This document shows positions 8,139 to 15,310 of a DNA stretch of 20,440 nt, piece after piece; within the stretch, counting starts at the first letter, position 1, and each line of letters starts with the position of its first letter. Source of the DNA: JAQUYS01 sp964430665. Its GTDB lineage: Archaea; Nanobdellota; Nanobdellia; Woesearchaeales; SKGA01. A program made the position numbers and the translations under genes. Under the pieces are notes generated by a model. It worked only from the letters and a program-made list of their open reading frames with translations, was not told the origin of the DNA and did not search any database. The stretch covers positions 1 through 20,440 of the forward strand of contig CAYSFC010000011.1 of assembly GCA_964430665.1 (NCBI GenBank). Reading direction: 5' to 3'.

Positions 8139-8380
8139 TAAAAACAGTTTTAGCTACAGAAAAAGCAACCAGATTAATGGAAGCTGAAAACAAATTAGTT
8201 TTTGTAGTAGATAAAAAAGCAACAAAAGAACAAATCAAAAACATTCTTGAAGAAATGTTTAATGCAAAAGTTACAAACGTAAACACAATGATTGGTTCAG
8301 ATGCTGTTAAAAAAGCATATGTTACTTTTTCCGACAACACACCAGCTATAGATATAGCGACAAAATTAGGTTTAATGTAG
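8135..8380 (+). CDS. rpl23: 50S ribosomal protein L23 (uL23)
   Basis: This 81-residue protein is archaeal uL23, which sits at the exit-tunnel mouth and docks SRP and Sec. It shows the family pattern TEKATRLMEAENKLVFVVDKKATKEQIK, then TMIGSDAVKKAYVTF near the end. Its short length is typical for archaea. It overlaps L4 by ATGA; AGAGGTGAAG, 8 nt before the ATG, is a good Shine-Dalgarno inside L4. Confidence 0.97.
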   Translation: MIKTVLATEKATRLMEAENKLVFVVDKKATKEQIKNILEEMFNAKVTNVNTMIGSDAVKKAYVTFSDNTPAIDIATKLGLM

Positions 8381-8389
8381 GTGTAGAAA

Positions 8390-9091
8390 ATGGGAAAAAA
8401 CATTATAGCACAAAGAAGAGGGAAGGGAACTTCCACTTTTAGATCACCCGGATTTAAATTCAAAGGAGAAACTAAACTACTCTCTCGTAATGGGGCTTTA
8501 GTTTCAGATATAATTCATTGTCCAGGACATTCATCTCCACTAATGGCATTAGTTTATGAAGATGGTTCAATGTCTTATGTTGTAGCTCCGGAAGGAGTTA
8601 GAGTCGGAGAAGAATTAGATTTCTCAGATGAGGCAGAATTAAAATTTGGAAATGCTTTAAGATTAAAAGATATTCCTGAAGGTATTCAAATTTTTAATAT
8701 AGAAAATGTTCCAAACGACGGTGGAAAATTCATTCGTTCATCAGGAACATCTGCAAGAATAATTTCAAGAAGCAGTACCGCAGTAGTTGTACAATTTCCT
8801 TCAAAAAAACAAAAGAAGTTCAATCCAAATTGCAGAGCAATGATAGGTGTTGTTGCTGGTGGTGGAAGAGTTGAAAAACCTTTCCTTAAAGCTGGAAAGA
8901 AATTCTTTGCAATGAAGGCTAAAAATAAATACTGGCCAAAAGTATCTGCAAGTGCAATGAACGCTGTAGCACACCCATTCGGTAACAAGCGTACATTACG
9001 TAAATCAAAAGCAAAACCTGCTCCGAAAAACGCTCCACCTGGAAGATTAGTTGGTGCGATTAGACCTCGTAGAACAGGTAGACGAAAATAA
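8390..9091 (+). CDS. rpl2: 50S ribosomal protein L2 (uL2)
   Basis: This 233-residue protein is archaeal uL2, needed for subunit association and the peptidyl-transferase centre. It begins MGKNIIAQRRGKGTSTFRSP, the archaeal N-terminus. The C-terminal region has the conserved VSASAMNAVAHPFG stretch; the histidine there is the one noted as important in L2. It ends in a very basic GAIRPRRTGRRK tail. TAGGTG lies 6 nt before the ATG and overlaps the L23 stop. The length is close to archaeal norms. Confidence 0.98.
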   Translation: MGKNIIAQRRGKGTSTFRSPGFKFKGETKLLSRNGALVSDIIHCPGHSSPLMALVYEDGSMSYVVAPEGVRVGEELDFSDEAELKFGNALRLKDIPEGIQIFNIENVPNDGGKFIRSSGTSARIISRSSTAVVVQFPSKKQKKFNPNCRAMIGVVAGGGRVEKPFLKAGKKFFAMKAKNKYWPKVSASAMNAVAHPFGNKRTLRKSKAKPAPKNAPPGRLVGAIRPRRTGRRK

Positions 9092-9103
9092 AGGTAATTT
9101 AAA

Positions 9104-9466
9104 ATGGCAAAAAAAGAATTTATGTTTCGTTCAAAAACACTTGAGGATTTAAAATCCTTAAGTTTATCTGAACTTTCCGAACTACTTCCATCTCGACAGA
9201 GAAGATCTATCAAACGAGGTTTTTCTGAAGAGAAAAAAAGATTAATTGAAAAGTTGGAGAAAAAAGACAACGTAAAAACTCATTTAAGAGATATGATTGT
9301 TTTACCATCAATGGTTAACAAAACTGTTAAAATTTATTCAGGTAATAAATTCGAATCAGTTACTTTAAGACCAGAAATGATAGGACAATACTTTGGTGAG
9401 TTTGTTTTAACTAGAAAACGTGCAAAACACACAAGCGTAGGAGTTACAAATAAACCCAAAAAATAG
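9104..9466 (+). CDS. rps19: 30S ribosomal protein S19 (uS19)
   Basis: This 120-residue protein is archaeal uS19 in the small-subunit head. It has the archaeal N-terminal extension with SLSELSELLPSRQRRSIKRG, followed by the core signature VKTHLRDMIVLPSMVNKTVKIYSG and EMIGQYFGEFVLTRKR. The motif AAAGGTAATTTAAAATG gives a Shine-Dalgarno and spacer shared with several genes in this operon. Twelve bases separate it from L2. Confidence 0.97.
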   Translation: MAKKEFMFRSKTLEDLKSLSLSELSELLPSRQRRSIKRGFSEEKKRLIEKLEKKDNVKTHLRDMIVLPSMVNKTVKIYSGNKFESVTLRPEMIGQYFGEFVLTRKRAKHTSVGVTNKPKK

Positions 9467-9475
9467 GTGAATTAA

Positions 9476-10129
9476 ATGACTAAACCAAATTATTCATACA
9501 AACCAGTTGTAGAGAATTATGCAAGAGCATATGGTAGAAATTTATCTGTTTCAACTAAAACTTCTATTGAAATGTGTTCATTTTTAAGAGGAAAAACATT
9601 TGATAGAGCTATTAGATTTTTAGACGATGTTTTAAGTTTTAAAGCAGCAGTTCCTTTCAGAAGATTTACTGATGGAGTAGGTCACAGAAGAGGAAAAATG
9701 GCTGCAGGAAGATATCCTCAAAAATTATCAACTGAAGTGAAAGCATTACTTCTTTCAGCAAAAGCTAATGCAGATGTAAAAGGTCTTTCAGATTCTTTAG
9801 TAATTGCACACATTTGTGCTCACAAAGCAGCAACTCCTTTTCACAATGGAAGACAAAGAAGAAGATCTATGAAAAGAACTCACATTGAATTAGTTTTAGA
9901 GGAAGTTGCTCCAAAAGAAAAGAAAGTTGAGAGTAAATCTACTATTGGAAAGAAACCAAAAGAATCTAGCGAAAAAGAAAAAACTTCTCCTAAATCTGAA
10001 GTTGAAGAAAAAGTAGAAGAAAAACCCAAAGAAACTCCTAAAGTTGAAGAAAAAGTTGAGAAAAAAGAAGAAAAGCCTGTTGCACAGAACGCTGAGTCGC
10101 AGAAACCAGTGGAGGTTGCTGAAAAATGA
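9476..10129 (+). CDS. rpl22: 50S ribosomal protein L22 (uL22) with Lys/Glu-rich tail
   Basis: Residues 1 to about 144 are archaeal uL22, an exit-tunnel protein, with RGKTFDRAIRFLDDVL, VPFRRFTDGVGHRRG and the C-terminal RRRSMKRTHIELVLEE. Residues 145-217 form a low-complexity Lys/Glu tail not needed by the family, which normally ends near residue 150. The tail contains KETPKVEEKVE and ends SQKPVEVAEK, closely resembling the tails of S3 and L32e. The tail DNA ends with GTGGAGG and an ATGA overlap, so it provides the Shine-Dalgarno for S3. The start has AGGTGAATTAAATG. Confidence 0.95.
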   Translation: MTKPNYSYKPVVENYARAYGRNLSVSTKTSIEMCSFLRGKTFDRAIRFLDDVLSFKAAVPFRRFTDGVGHRRGKMAAGRYPQKLSTEVKALLLSAKANADVKGLSDSLVIAHICAHKAATPFHNGRQRRRSMKRTHIELVLEEVAPKEKKVESKSTIGKKPKESSEKEKTSPKSEVEEKVEEKPKETPKVEEKVEKKEEKPVAQNAESQKPVEVAEK

Positions 10130-10944
10130 TTGAACGAAAATTTGTATCTCAAAAATTCAAAGAATTTCACGTTAAACAATACTTGAAAGAAAAATTAAAC
10201 AGAGTTGGATTAAGCGATGTTAAATTACAAAAAACAAGTATGGGACAAAAAATTATAGTGACTGCAAATAGACCTGGTCTAGTGGTAGGTCGTGGTGGAG
10301 CAGTTATACAAGCTCTAACTAAAGATATGGCAAATATATTTAAGTTAGAAAATCCACAAATTGAAATCGAAGAAATCAAAGATGTTAATCTTGATGCAGA
10401 TGTTGTAGCGGAAGGTATTGTAAATCAACTAGAGAGATTTGGATCACAAAGATTCAAAGGTATCGGTCACAAAACTCTTGCAAGAGTTATGGGTTCTGGT
10501 GCTTTAGGTGTTGAGATTTTACTTTCAGGAAGAATTCCTTCTTCAAGAGCAAAAAGATGGCGATTCGCTGATGGATACATGAAAAAATGTGGCGATGTAG
10601 CAATTACTGGAGTTAATACTTCAATTGCATATGCAACTTTAAAATCAGGAGTTGTAGGTGTTCAAGTTAAAATAATGCCTGGTACAACAATATTACCTGA
10701 TAATATAACTGTCTTAAAAGGACCAATTGTTGAAGAAATTGTTGAAGAAAAAGTAGAGAAGAAAAAAACAGAAAATAAACAAACAGAAAAGAAAAAAACT
10801 CCTACTAAAAAGAAATCAACAAAATCTAAAGGAGAAAAAACAGAAAAAAAATCTGAAACTCCTAAAAAAGAAACAAAGGTAGAAGAAAAACTTGTGGAAG
10901 AGAAAAACAAATCTCAAAAATTAGTAGAGGAAGATGAAAAATGA
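10126..10944 (+). CDS. rps3: 30S ribosomal protein S3 (uS3) with Lys/Glu-rich tail
   Basis: This 272-residue protein is archaeal uS3, at the mRNA entry site of the small subunit. The KH domain carries VVGRGGAVIQ (53-62), and the C-terminal domain shows GALGVEILLSGRIPSSRAKRWRFADG in parts and VGVQVKIMPG near 178-186. Residues from about 201 are a Lys/Glu/Thr-rich tail ending KSQKLVEEDEK, related to those of L22 and L32e. Archaeal S3 often has some charged extension, but this one is long. It overlaps L22 by ATGA and overlaps L29 in the same way; GTAGAGG in its tail serves L29. Confidence 0.97.
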   Translation: MIERKFVSQKFKEFHVKQYLKEKLNRVGLSDVKLQKTSMGQKIIVTANRPGLVVGRGGAVIQALTKDMANIFKLENPQIEIEEIKDVNLDADVVAEGIVNQLERFGSQRFKGIGHKTLARVMGSGALGVEILLSGRIPSSRAKRWRFADGYMKKCGDVAITGVNTSIAYATLKSGVVGVQVKIMPGTTILPDNITVLKGPIVEEIVEEKVEKKKTENKQTEKKKTPTKKKSTKSKGEKTEKKSETPKKETKVEEKLVEEKNKSQKLVEEDEK

Positions 10945-11138
10945 AATTTAGAGAACTTGTTGCTTTAGCTCCTGCGGAAAGAGAGAAAAAATTAAAAGAA
11001 TCAAACATGGAACTTTTAAAATTGCGTACTCAAATTTCACAAGGTACTGTTTTGAAAAGTCCTGGTCAAGTTAAGCAATTAAGAAAAATAATTGCCCAAA
11101 TAAAGTCTATAAAAGACGATAAAAAAGAGGTTCAATAA
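10941..11138 (+). CDS. rpl29: 50S ribosomal protein L29 (uL29)
   Basis: This 65-residue helical protein is uL29, which sits next to L23 at the tunnel exit. It shows the two-helix hairpin: ELVALAPAERE with LKESNMELLKLRTQIS, then GQVKQLRKIIAQIKSI. The length is typical. It overlaps S3 by ATGA and is followed directly, with no gap, by aIF1, whose Shine-Dalgarno GAGGTT lies inside the L29 3' end. Confidence 0.95.
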   Translation: MKFRELVALAPAEREKKLKESNMELLKLRTQISQGTVLKSPGQVKQLRKIIAQIKSIKDDKKEVQ

Positions 11139-11465
11139 ATGGTTGAAATATGCCCTGTAACAGGTCTTCCAAAAGAATTATCTGCATGGGATAACATTTC
11201 GAAAGAAAGTCAAAAAATTACTGCAAAAATTATCAAGAAAAAATTTGGTAAAAAATACACTTTAATTGAAGGTCTAAATCCGTCAGAAGTTGATATCAAA
11301 GATTTGACAAAAAAATTAAAAAATAAATTTGCATGTGGTGGAACTTCAAAAAAAGATTTTATTGAATTACAAGGAGACCACTTATTCAGGATCAAAGATG
11401 TTTTAATTGATCTTGGTTTCGCACCTGAAACAATCGAAGTGATTTCGAATGAACGGAAAAGATAA
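11139..11465 (+). CDS. sui1: Translation initiation factor aIF1 (SUI1 family)
   Basis: This 108-residue protein is aIF1, which binds the small subunit near the P site and enforces start-codon fidelity. It shows MVEICPVTGLPKELSAWDNI at the N-terminus and the SUI1 signature FGKKYTLIEGL, then ACGGTSKK, IELQGDH and DLGFAPETIEVI. This placement between L29 and Rnp1 is the classical archaeal order. The 3' end overlaps rnp1 by 17 bases, suggesting coupling. Confidence 0.96.
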   Translation: MVEICPVTGLPKELSAWDNISKESQKITAKIIKKKFGKKYTLIEGLNPSEVDIKDLTKKLKNKFACGGTSKKDFIELQGDHLFRIKDVLIDLGFAPETIEVISNERKR

Positions 11466-11697
11466 CATTCACACATCCTTCATAGGAAAAGATTTGCGTG
11501 TGATAAGCGCGGCAAACAACACATACGAAAATGTGTTTGGAAAAATAGTAGACGAAACTAAAAATTCGTTTATAGTAAAAACTGAACGTTCAAACAAAGT
11601 TGTTTTGAAAAACAAAACAATTTTTGAAATTGATGATGTCACCATTACTGGCGATTCAATAAAAGGACGTCCTGATCAAAGAATTCGCAAAAAATAA
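11449..11697 (+). CDS. rnp1: Ribonuclease P protein component 1 (Rnp1/Rpp29)
   Basis: This 82-residue protein is archaeal Rpp29 (POP4 family), a subunit of RNase P that assists tRNA 5' processing. The Sm-like barrel shows FIGKDLRVISAANNTYENVFGKIVDET in parts, then FIVKTERSNKVVLKNKTIFEI and a closing IKGRPDQRIRKK. The length is at the short end for the family. The ATG lies inside aIF1 with a weak Shine-Dalgarno-like AAGTGATT. Its last codons and stop form one arm and the loop of a hairpin that abuts the S17 start. Confidence 0.94.
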   Translation: MNGKDNIHTSFIGKDLRVISAANNTYENVFGKIVDETKNSFIVKTERSNKVVLKNKTIFEIDDVTITGDSIKGRPDQRIRKK

Positions 11698-11705
11698 TTT
11701 GCGAA
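11684..11705 (+). promoter_or_regulatory. Stem-loop at the Rnp1-S17 junction
   Basis: TTCGCAAA (11684-11691) and TTTGCGAA (11698-11705) form a perfect 8-bp stem with a 6-nt loop AAATAA. The Rnp1 stop codon is in the loop, and the stem ends one base before the ATG at 11706. It could limit initiation at that ATG or protect processed mRNA ends. It is the most GC-containing short hairpin I found in the operon. Confidence 0.55.
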
Positions 11706-12026
11706 ATGTCGAAATTTCAAACTGAAGTTTCAAAAATAAAAATAAATGAGGAAATCATAATGACTCCAAAAATAAATGTTCATGGAAAAACATTGGTGGC
11801 AAAAGTTGTTAGTGCTAAAATGCACAAAACAGTAGTTGTAGAATGGGAAAGACGTGTACTATTACCAAAGTTCGAGAGATTTACTAAAAAAACTTCTCGA
11901 GTTTCAGTTCACAATCCAGAAGAAATCAATGCGCAAGAAGGCGACACAGTTTTAATAGGCGAAACTAGACCTATATCAAAAACTAAAAATTTCATTGTAC
12001 TTGAAATTTTAAAAAAAGCTAATTAA
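11706..12026 (+). CDS. rps17: 30S ribosomal protein S17 (uS17)
   Basis: This protein is uS17, a 16S rRNA-binding assembly protein. The core shows NVHGKTLVAKVVSAKMHKTVVVEWERR, KFERFTKKTSRVSVHNP and GDTVLIGETRPISKTKNFIVLEIL in parts. The usual archaeal CxPxCPFHG N-terminal motif is missing except for VHG. Two starts are possible. ATG 11706 gives 106 residues, near the archaeal norm, but has no Shine-Dalgarno and abuts a hairpin. ATG 11760 gives 88 residues and has GAGG with an 8-nt spacer. I list the longer form because of family length, with moderate confidence in the start. Confidence 0.93.
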   Translation: MSKFQTEVSKIKINEEIIMTPKINVHGKTLVAKVVSAKMHKTVVVEWERRVLLPKFERFTKKTSRVSVHNPEEINAQEGDTVLIGETRPISKTKNFIVLEILKKAN

Positions 12027-12037
12027 AGGTAATTCAA

Positions 12038-12439
12038 ATGAAAGCAATCAAAGCAAAAATAACGGATGGTTTACAAGTTGGCTCACATCTTGATACTTGT
12101 GATAACTCTGGAGCTAAATTTGTCAAAATTACAGGTGTCAAACGTAAAAAAACTGTAAAAGGAAGAATTCCTGGTGCAGGTGTTGGAGACATGGTAGTTT
12201 GTGCTGTAAAAAAAGGACGACCAGACATGAGAAAAACAGTAGTTTACGGAATTATAGTTCGACAAAAAAAAGAATATAGAAGACCTAACGGCACAAGAAT
12301 ATCTTTCGAAGATAATGCTGTTGTAATTTTAAAAGATGACAAAGGAAACCCTAAAGGAACTATTTTCAAAGGTCCTATTGCAAAAGAAGCAGCAAATAAA
12401 TGGCCTGCTGTAGCTAAAGTAGCAAACATCATCGTATAG
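12038..12439 (+). CDS. rpl14: 50S ribosomal protein L14 (uL14)
   Basis: This 133-residue protein is archaeal uL14, at the subunit interface. It shows TCDNSGAKFVKITGVKR, RIPGAGVGDMVVCAVKKGRPDMRK, and the conserved YRRPNGTRISFEDNAVVILKD in parts, with GTIFKGPIAKEAANKWP near the end. The start has the recurrent AAAGGTAATTCAAATG. A 51-bp gap to L24 holds a 14-codon mini-ORF. Confidence 0.98.
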   Translation: MKAIKAKITDGLQVGSHLDTCDNSGAKFVKITGVKRKKTVKGRIPGAGVGDMVVCAVKKGRPDMRKTVVYGIIVRQKKEYRRPNGTRISFEDNAVVILKDDKGNPKGTIFKGPIAKEAANKWPAVAKVANIIV

Positions 12440-12449
12440 GTTTTGAAAA

Positions 12450-12494
12450 ATGAAATTTAATATTATACATAAAAAATATGAGGCATTAAAATGA
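12450..12494 (+). CDS. Possible 14-codon mini-ORF coupled to L24
   Basis: This ORF encodes MKFNIIHKKYEALK and stops with TGA inside the L24 start (ATGA overlap). TAGGTT, 8 bases before its ATG, resembles the Shine-Dalgarno motifs of neighbours. It contains GAGG (12480-12483) positioned for L24. I do not recognise the peptide. It may be a coupling minicistron, a remnant of an older L24 start region, or a chance ORF. Confidence 0.3.
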   Translation: MKFNIIHKKYEALK

Positions 12495-12880
12495 AATCAG
12501 GATTTTCACTAAGTTGGTTAAGCAGTTCACAACCACGTAAACAAAGAAAATTTCGGTTCAACGCTCCTCTTCATATAAGAGGGAAGTTTGTAAACTCAAC
12601 TCTTTCAAAAGAATTGAGAGAAAAATATGAAACCAGAAATGTAAGAGTTAGAAAAGGTGACAAAGTTAAAATTCTTAGAGGACAATTCAAAGGAAAAACT
12701 GGAACAGTTGAAAAAGTTAGTTTAGCAAAAACTAAAATTTTTATATCTGGTGTTGAATTGGCTAAAAAAGATGGTGCGAAGGTAAAGTATCCAATACACC
12801 CTTCCAATTTAATGATCACAACACTAAATACTGAAGACAAAAAAAGATTGAAAAATCTAAAACAAAAAAAGAGTGATTAA
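12491..12880 (+). CDS. rpl24: 50S ribosomal protein L24 (uL24)
   Basis: This 129-residue protein is archaeal uL24, an assembly initiator of the large subunit. It shows SSQPRKQRKFRFNAPLHIR, the archaeal/eukaryotic L26-type N-terminus, then the KOW motif VRKGDKVKILRGQFKGKTG around residues 53-71, and KYPIHPSNLMI. The ATG has GAGG about 7 bases upstream. The start overlaps the stop of an upstream 14-codon mini-ORF. The length fits archaeal L24. Confidence 0.97.
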   Translation: MKSGFSLSWLSSSQPRKQRKFRFNAPLHIRGKFVNSTLSKELREKYETRNVRVRKGDKVKILRGQFKGKTGTVEKVSLAKTKIFISGVELAKKDGAKVKYPIHPSNLMITTLNTEDKKRLKNLKQKKSD

Positions 12881-12882
12881 AA

Positions 12883-13572
12883 ATGGTTAAACAACATTTG
12901 AAAAGATTGGCAAGCCCTAGAACCTGGGCAATTAAAAAGAAGAATATAACTTTTATAACTCGCCCAAATCCAGGTCCCCATAAAATAGATTATCAAATGC
13001 CTGTTAATGTCGTTTTAAGAGATTTAATAGGAGTTGCAAATTCAACAAAAGAAGTAAAATTTATTTTACATAATAAAGACTGTTCTATTGATGGCGTTTT
13101 ATGTCATGACTATAGAAGGCCTGTTGGTTTAATGGATTCAATATCAATAAAATCCACAGGAAAAAATTATAGAATGTTAATAAACAAGAAAAATAAATTA
13201 TCTTTGGTTGAAATTGATGCAAAAGACGCATCGTCAAAATTAGTTAAAATAAGAAAAAAGACTTCATTGAAAGGAAACAAAGTACAATTAAATTTCACTG
13301 ATGGAAGAAATATTTTAATTGATGATGTTAAAAAATACAACGTAGGAGATTCATTAAAAATCGACTTACCTTCCCAAAAAATTACGGAACACTTAGCTCT
13401 TCAAAAAGGAATGACTGTACTTTTAACTTCTGGAGTTCACGCAGGAGAAAAAGCAGTTATTGAATCTATAGAAGAAGCAAAAATAATTGTAAAAATGGAT
13501 AAAGGTACTTTCACAACGAATAAAGAATTTGGTTTTGTAGTTGGAAAAGATAAACCAGTAATAACATTATAA
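12883..13572 (+). CDS. rps4e: 30S ribosomal protein S4e (eS4)
   Basis: This 229-residue protein is eS4, found in archaea and eukaryotes only. It shows HLKRLASPRTWAIKKK, the S4-like RNA-binding part around VLRDLIGVANSTKEVKFIL, the central IDGVLCHDYRRPVGLMDSI stretch and a C-terminal KOW-like TSGVHAGEKAVIESI. GAGTGATT before the ATG is an imperfect Shine-Dalgarno within the L24 3' end. The length is normal. Confidence 0.97.
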   Translation: MVKQHLKRLASPRTWAIKKKNITFITRPNPGPHKIDYQMPVNVVLRDLIGVANSTKEVKFILHNKDCSIDGVLCHDYRRPVGLMDSISIKSTGKNYRMLINKKNKLSLVEIDAKDASSKLVKIRKKTSLKGNKVQLNFTDGRNILIDDVKKYNVGDSLKIDLPSQKITEHLALQKGMTVLLTSGVHAGEKAVIESIEEAKIIVKMDKGTFTTNKEFGFVVGKDKPVITL

Positions 13573-13585
13573 AGAGGTTTTCAAA

Positions 13586-14098
13586 ATGAACAAAATGAGA
13601 GAAATAAAAATTGAAAAACTTACACTAAATATTGGTGCAGGTAAAGATTCTGTTGTTCTAAAGAAAGCAGTAAAATTACTAAAACATATTACTGGAGTTA
13701 CACCTGTTCAAACAAAAACACAAAAAAGATTAGCTGCATGGGGTCTTAGACCTGGTCTTCCAATAGGTACAAAAGTAACTTTAAGAGGAGATGTAGTTAA
13801 TGAATTGGCAAAAAGATTATTTGCTGCGAGAGATAACATTGTTAAAGATGTTTGGTTTGATAATTATGGTAATGTTTCTTTTGGAATACACGAATATGTA
13901 GACATTCCTGGTGTTAAATACGATACTGAATTAGGAATTTTAGGATTACAAGTTTCATTAACACTTGCAAGACCTGGTTTTCGTGTTAAGAGAAGAAAAA
14001 TTCGAAAATCCAAATTAGGAAAAAACCAATTAGTTTCAAAAGAAGATGCAATTGTTTACATAAAAGAAACTTTTGGTGTAAAACAGGAGGAAAATTAA
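13586..14098 (+). CDS. rpl5: 50S ribosomal protein L5 (uL5)
   Basis: This 170-residue protein is archaeal uL5, which binds 5S rRNA and touches the P-site tRNA. It shows MREIKIEKLTLNIGAG, KLLKHITGVTPVQTKTQKR, RPGLPIGTKVTLRG, and the FGIHEYVDIPGVKYD and GLQVSLTLARPGFRV stretches. AGAGGTTTTCAAAATG provides the Shine-Dalgarno for ATG 13586; a second ATG at 13595 is further from the motif and less likely. The length is typical. Confidence 0.97.
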   Translation: MNKMREIKIEKLTLNIGAGKDSVVLKKAVKLLKHITGVTPVQTKTQKRLAAWGLRPGLPIGTKVTLRGDVVNELAKRLFAARDNIVKDVWFDNYGNVSFGIHEYVDIPGVKYDTELGILGLQVSLTLARPGFRVKRRKIRKSKLGKNQLVSKEDAIVYIKETFGVKQEEN

Positions 14099-14099
14099 A

Positions 14100-14330
14100 A
14101 TGACAACTTCAGATCACACAAAAGTTCTTAAACAAATTGGTGAAAAATCCGGGAAATATCAAAAGTATTTGAAACACAATACTCCAAGAGAACGTAAGTT
14201 TGGAGAGTCTACTAAAAAATGCGACCTTTGTGGTAGAACAGGGGCACACATTTCAAAGTATGGACTTAACATATGCCGACAATGTTTTAGAGATAATGCA
14301 CTTGAATTAGGTTTCAAGAAATTTAGTTGA
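14100..14330 (+). CDS. rps14: 30S ribosomal protein S14, zinc-binding type (uS14), N-terminally extended
   Basis: This 76-residue protein is the zinc-binding uS14 of the small-subunit head. The zinc ligands are CDLC (41-44) and CRQC (59-62), in the conserved ISKYGLNICRQCFRD and ending LGFKKFS. Archaeal S14 is usually about 50-55 residues; here some 25 extra basic residues precede the core, and no later in-frame ATG offers a shorter form. AGGAGG is one of the best Shine-Dalgarno motifs in the operon and supports this start. Confidence 0.96.
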   Translation: MTTSDHTKVLKQIGEKSGKYQKYLKHNTPRERKFGESTKKCDLCGRTGAHISKYGLNICRQCFRDNALELGFKKFS

Positions 14331-14340
14331 GGTTAAAAAA

Positions 14341-14733
14341 ATGTCACTTAATGATCCACTAGCAAACATATTATCAAAGATAACTAATGCAGCGAATTTA
14401 GGTAAATCCGAAATAACTGTAAAAATATCTTCAAAATTAATCAAAGGAGTTTTAGATATAATGAAAACTTCAGGTTATATTGGAGACTATGAAGAAACTG
14501 AAGACAGCAAAGGTAATTCTTTGAAAATAAATTTAATTGGTACTTTAAACAAATGTGGTGTTATTAAACCTCGTTTCACTGTAAAAACTCCTGAATTCGA
14601 AAAATTCGAAAAAAGATTTTTACTTGCAAAAGGTTTTGGTATAATTATAGTTACTACAAACCAAGGTTTGATGAATCACGTTGAAGCAAAAGAAAAAAAT
14701 ATAGGAGGTAAGCTTATTTGTTTCTGCTACTAA
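14341..14733 (+). CDS. rps8: 30S ribosomal protein S8 (uS8)
   Basis: This 130-residue protein is archaeal uS8, a primary 16S rRNA binder. It shows NDPLANILSKITNAANLGK, LLKGV-like KLIKGVLDIMKTSGYIGDYE, and the ending NHVEAKEKNIGGKLICFCY. The closing CFCY replaces the more usual aliphatic-tyrosine end. TGAGGTT overlaps the S14 stop and gives the Shine-Dalgarno. The length is standard. Confidence 0.97.
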   Translation: MSLNDPLANILSKITNAANLGKSEITVKISSKLIKGVLDIMKTSGYIGDYEETEDSKGNSLKINLIGTLNKCGVIKPRFTVKTPEFEKFEKRFLLAKGFGIIIVTTNQGLMNHVEAKEKNIGGKLICFCY

Positions 14734-14748
14734 ATAAGTTAAATTAAA

Positions 14749-15300
14749 ATGACAGAAGAAAATAAACACACAGAAACATTCGTGCTTCCTGAAGGAGTCA
14801 GTGTTACTGTATCTAAAGGCATTGCAACATTCAAAGGTTCAAAAGGAGAAGTTTCAAAATCCTTCTTAAACCCCTTAGTAGATGTAACTGTTGATGGAAA
14901 CCAACTAATCTTTGTTTCAAAAAAATTCATAAAAAATGAAAAAAAATTAGTAAAAACATATTTAGCTCATGCAAACAATCTTTGCAAAGGTGTAACTGAA
15001 GGTCACACTTACAAATTAAAAATATGTTCAGGTCATTTCCCAATGAATGTTTCACATAAAGGAAACATTTTAGAAATCAAAAATTTTATTGGAGAATCTG
15101 TTCCAAGAACTCTTCAAATAAAAGAAGGTGTTGATTTAAAATTAGACGGAAATGATATAACTATTACAGGAATTGACAAAGAATTAACATCTCAAGTCGC
15201 AGCTTCGATTGAAAAATTAACTCGTAGAGCTGGATTTGATAGACGAAGATTCCAAGACGGAATTTATATCGTCGAAAAAGATGGACATAAAATCGAATAG
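14749..15300 (+). CDS. rpl6: 50S ribosomal protein L6 (uL6)
   Basis: This 183-residue protein is archaeal uL6, near the factor-binding site. It shows LPEGVSVTVSKGIATFKGSKG, the LAHANNLCKGVTEGHTYKL segment, and GHFPMNVSHKGNILEIKNFIGE in parts, then the second domain with DITITGIDKE and RRFQDGIYIVEK. The start is unusual: the 15 bases before the ATG have no GAGG or GGTG motif. The next upstream ATG is not available in frame, so the start stands. Confidence 0.97.
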   Translation: MTEENKHTETFVLPEGVSVTVSKGIATFKGSKGEVSKSFLNPLVDVTVDGNQLIFVSKKFIKNEKKLVKTYLAHANNLCKGVTEGHTYKLKICSGHFPMNVSHKGNILEIKNFIGESVPRTLQIKEGVDLKLDGNDITITGIDKELTSQVAASIEKLTRRAGFDRRRFQDGIYIVEKDGHKIE

Positions 15301-15310
15301 GTGACTTAGA

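Noticed and set aside
8686..9270. A 194-codon open frame on the minus strand across L2 and S19
   Set aside because: It is antisense to two certain ribosomal genes, shows no family motif and is rich in Phe/Leu/Ser as expected from the reverse of Lys/Glu-rich coding DNA.
9908..10126. The repetitive L22 tail as a mobile or tandem-repeat element
   Set aside because: The codons stay in frame, and the sequence looks like low-complexity Lys/Glu protein rather than DNA repeats with fixed units.
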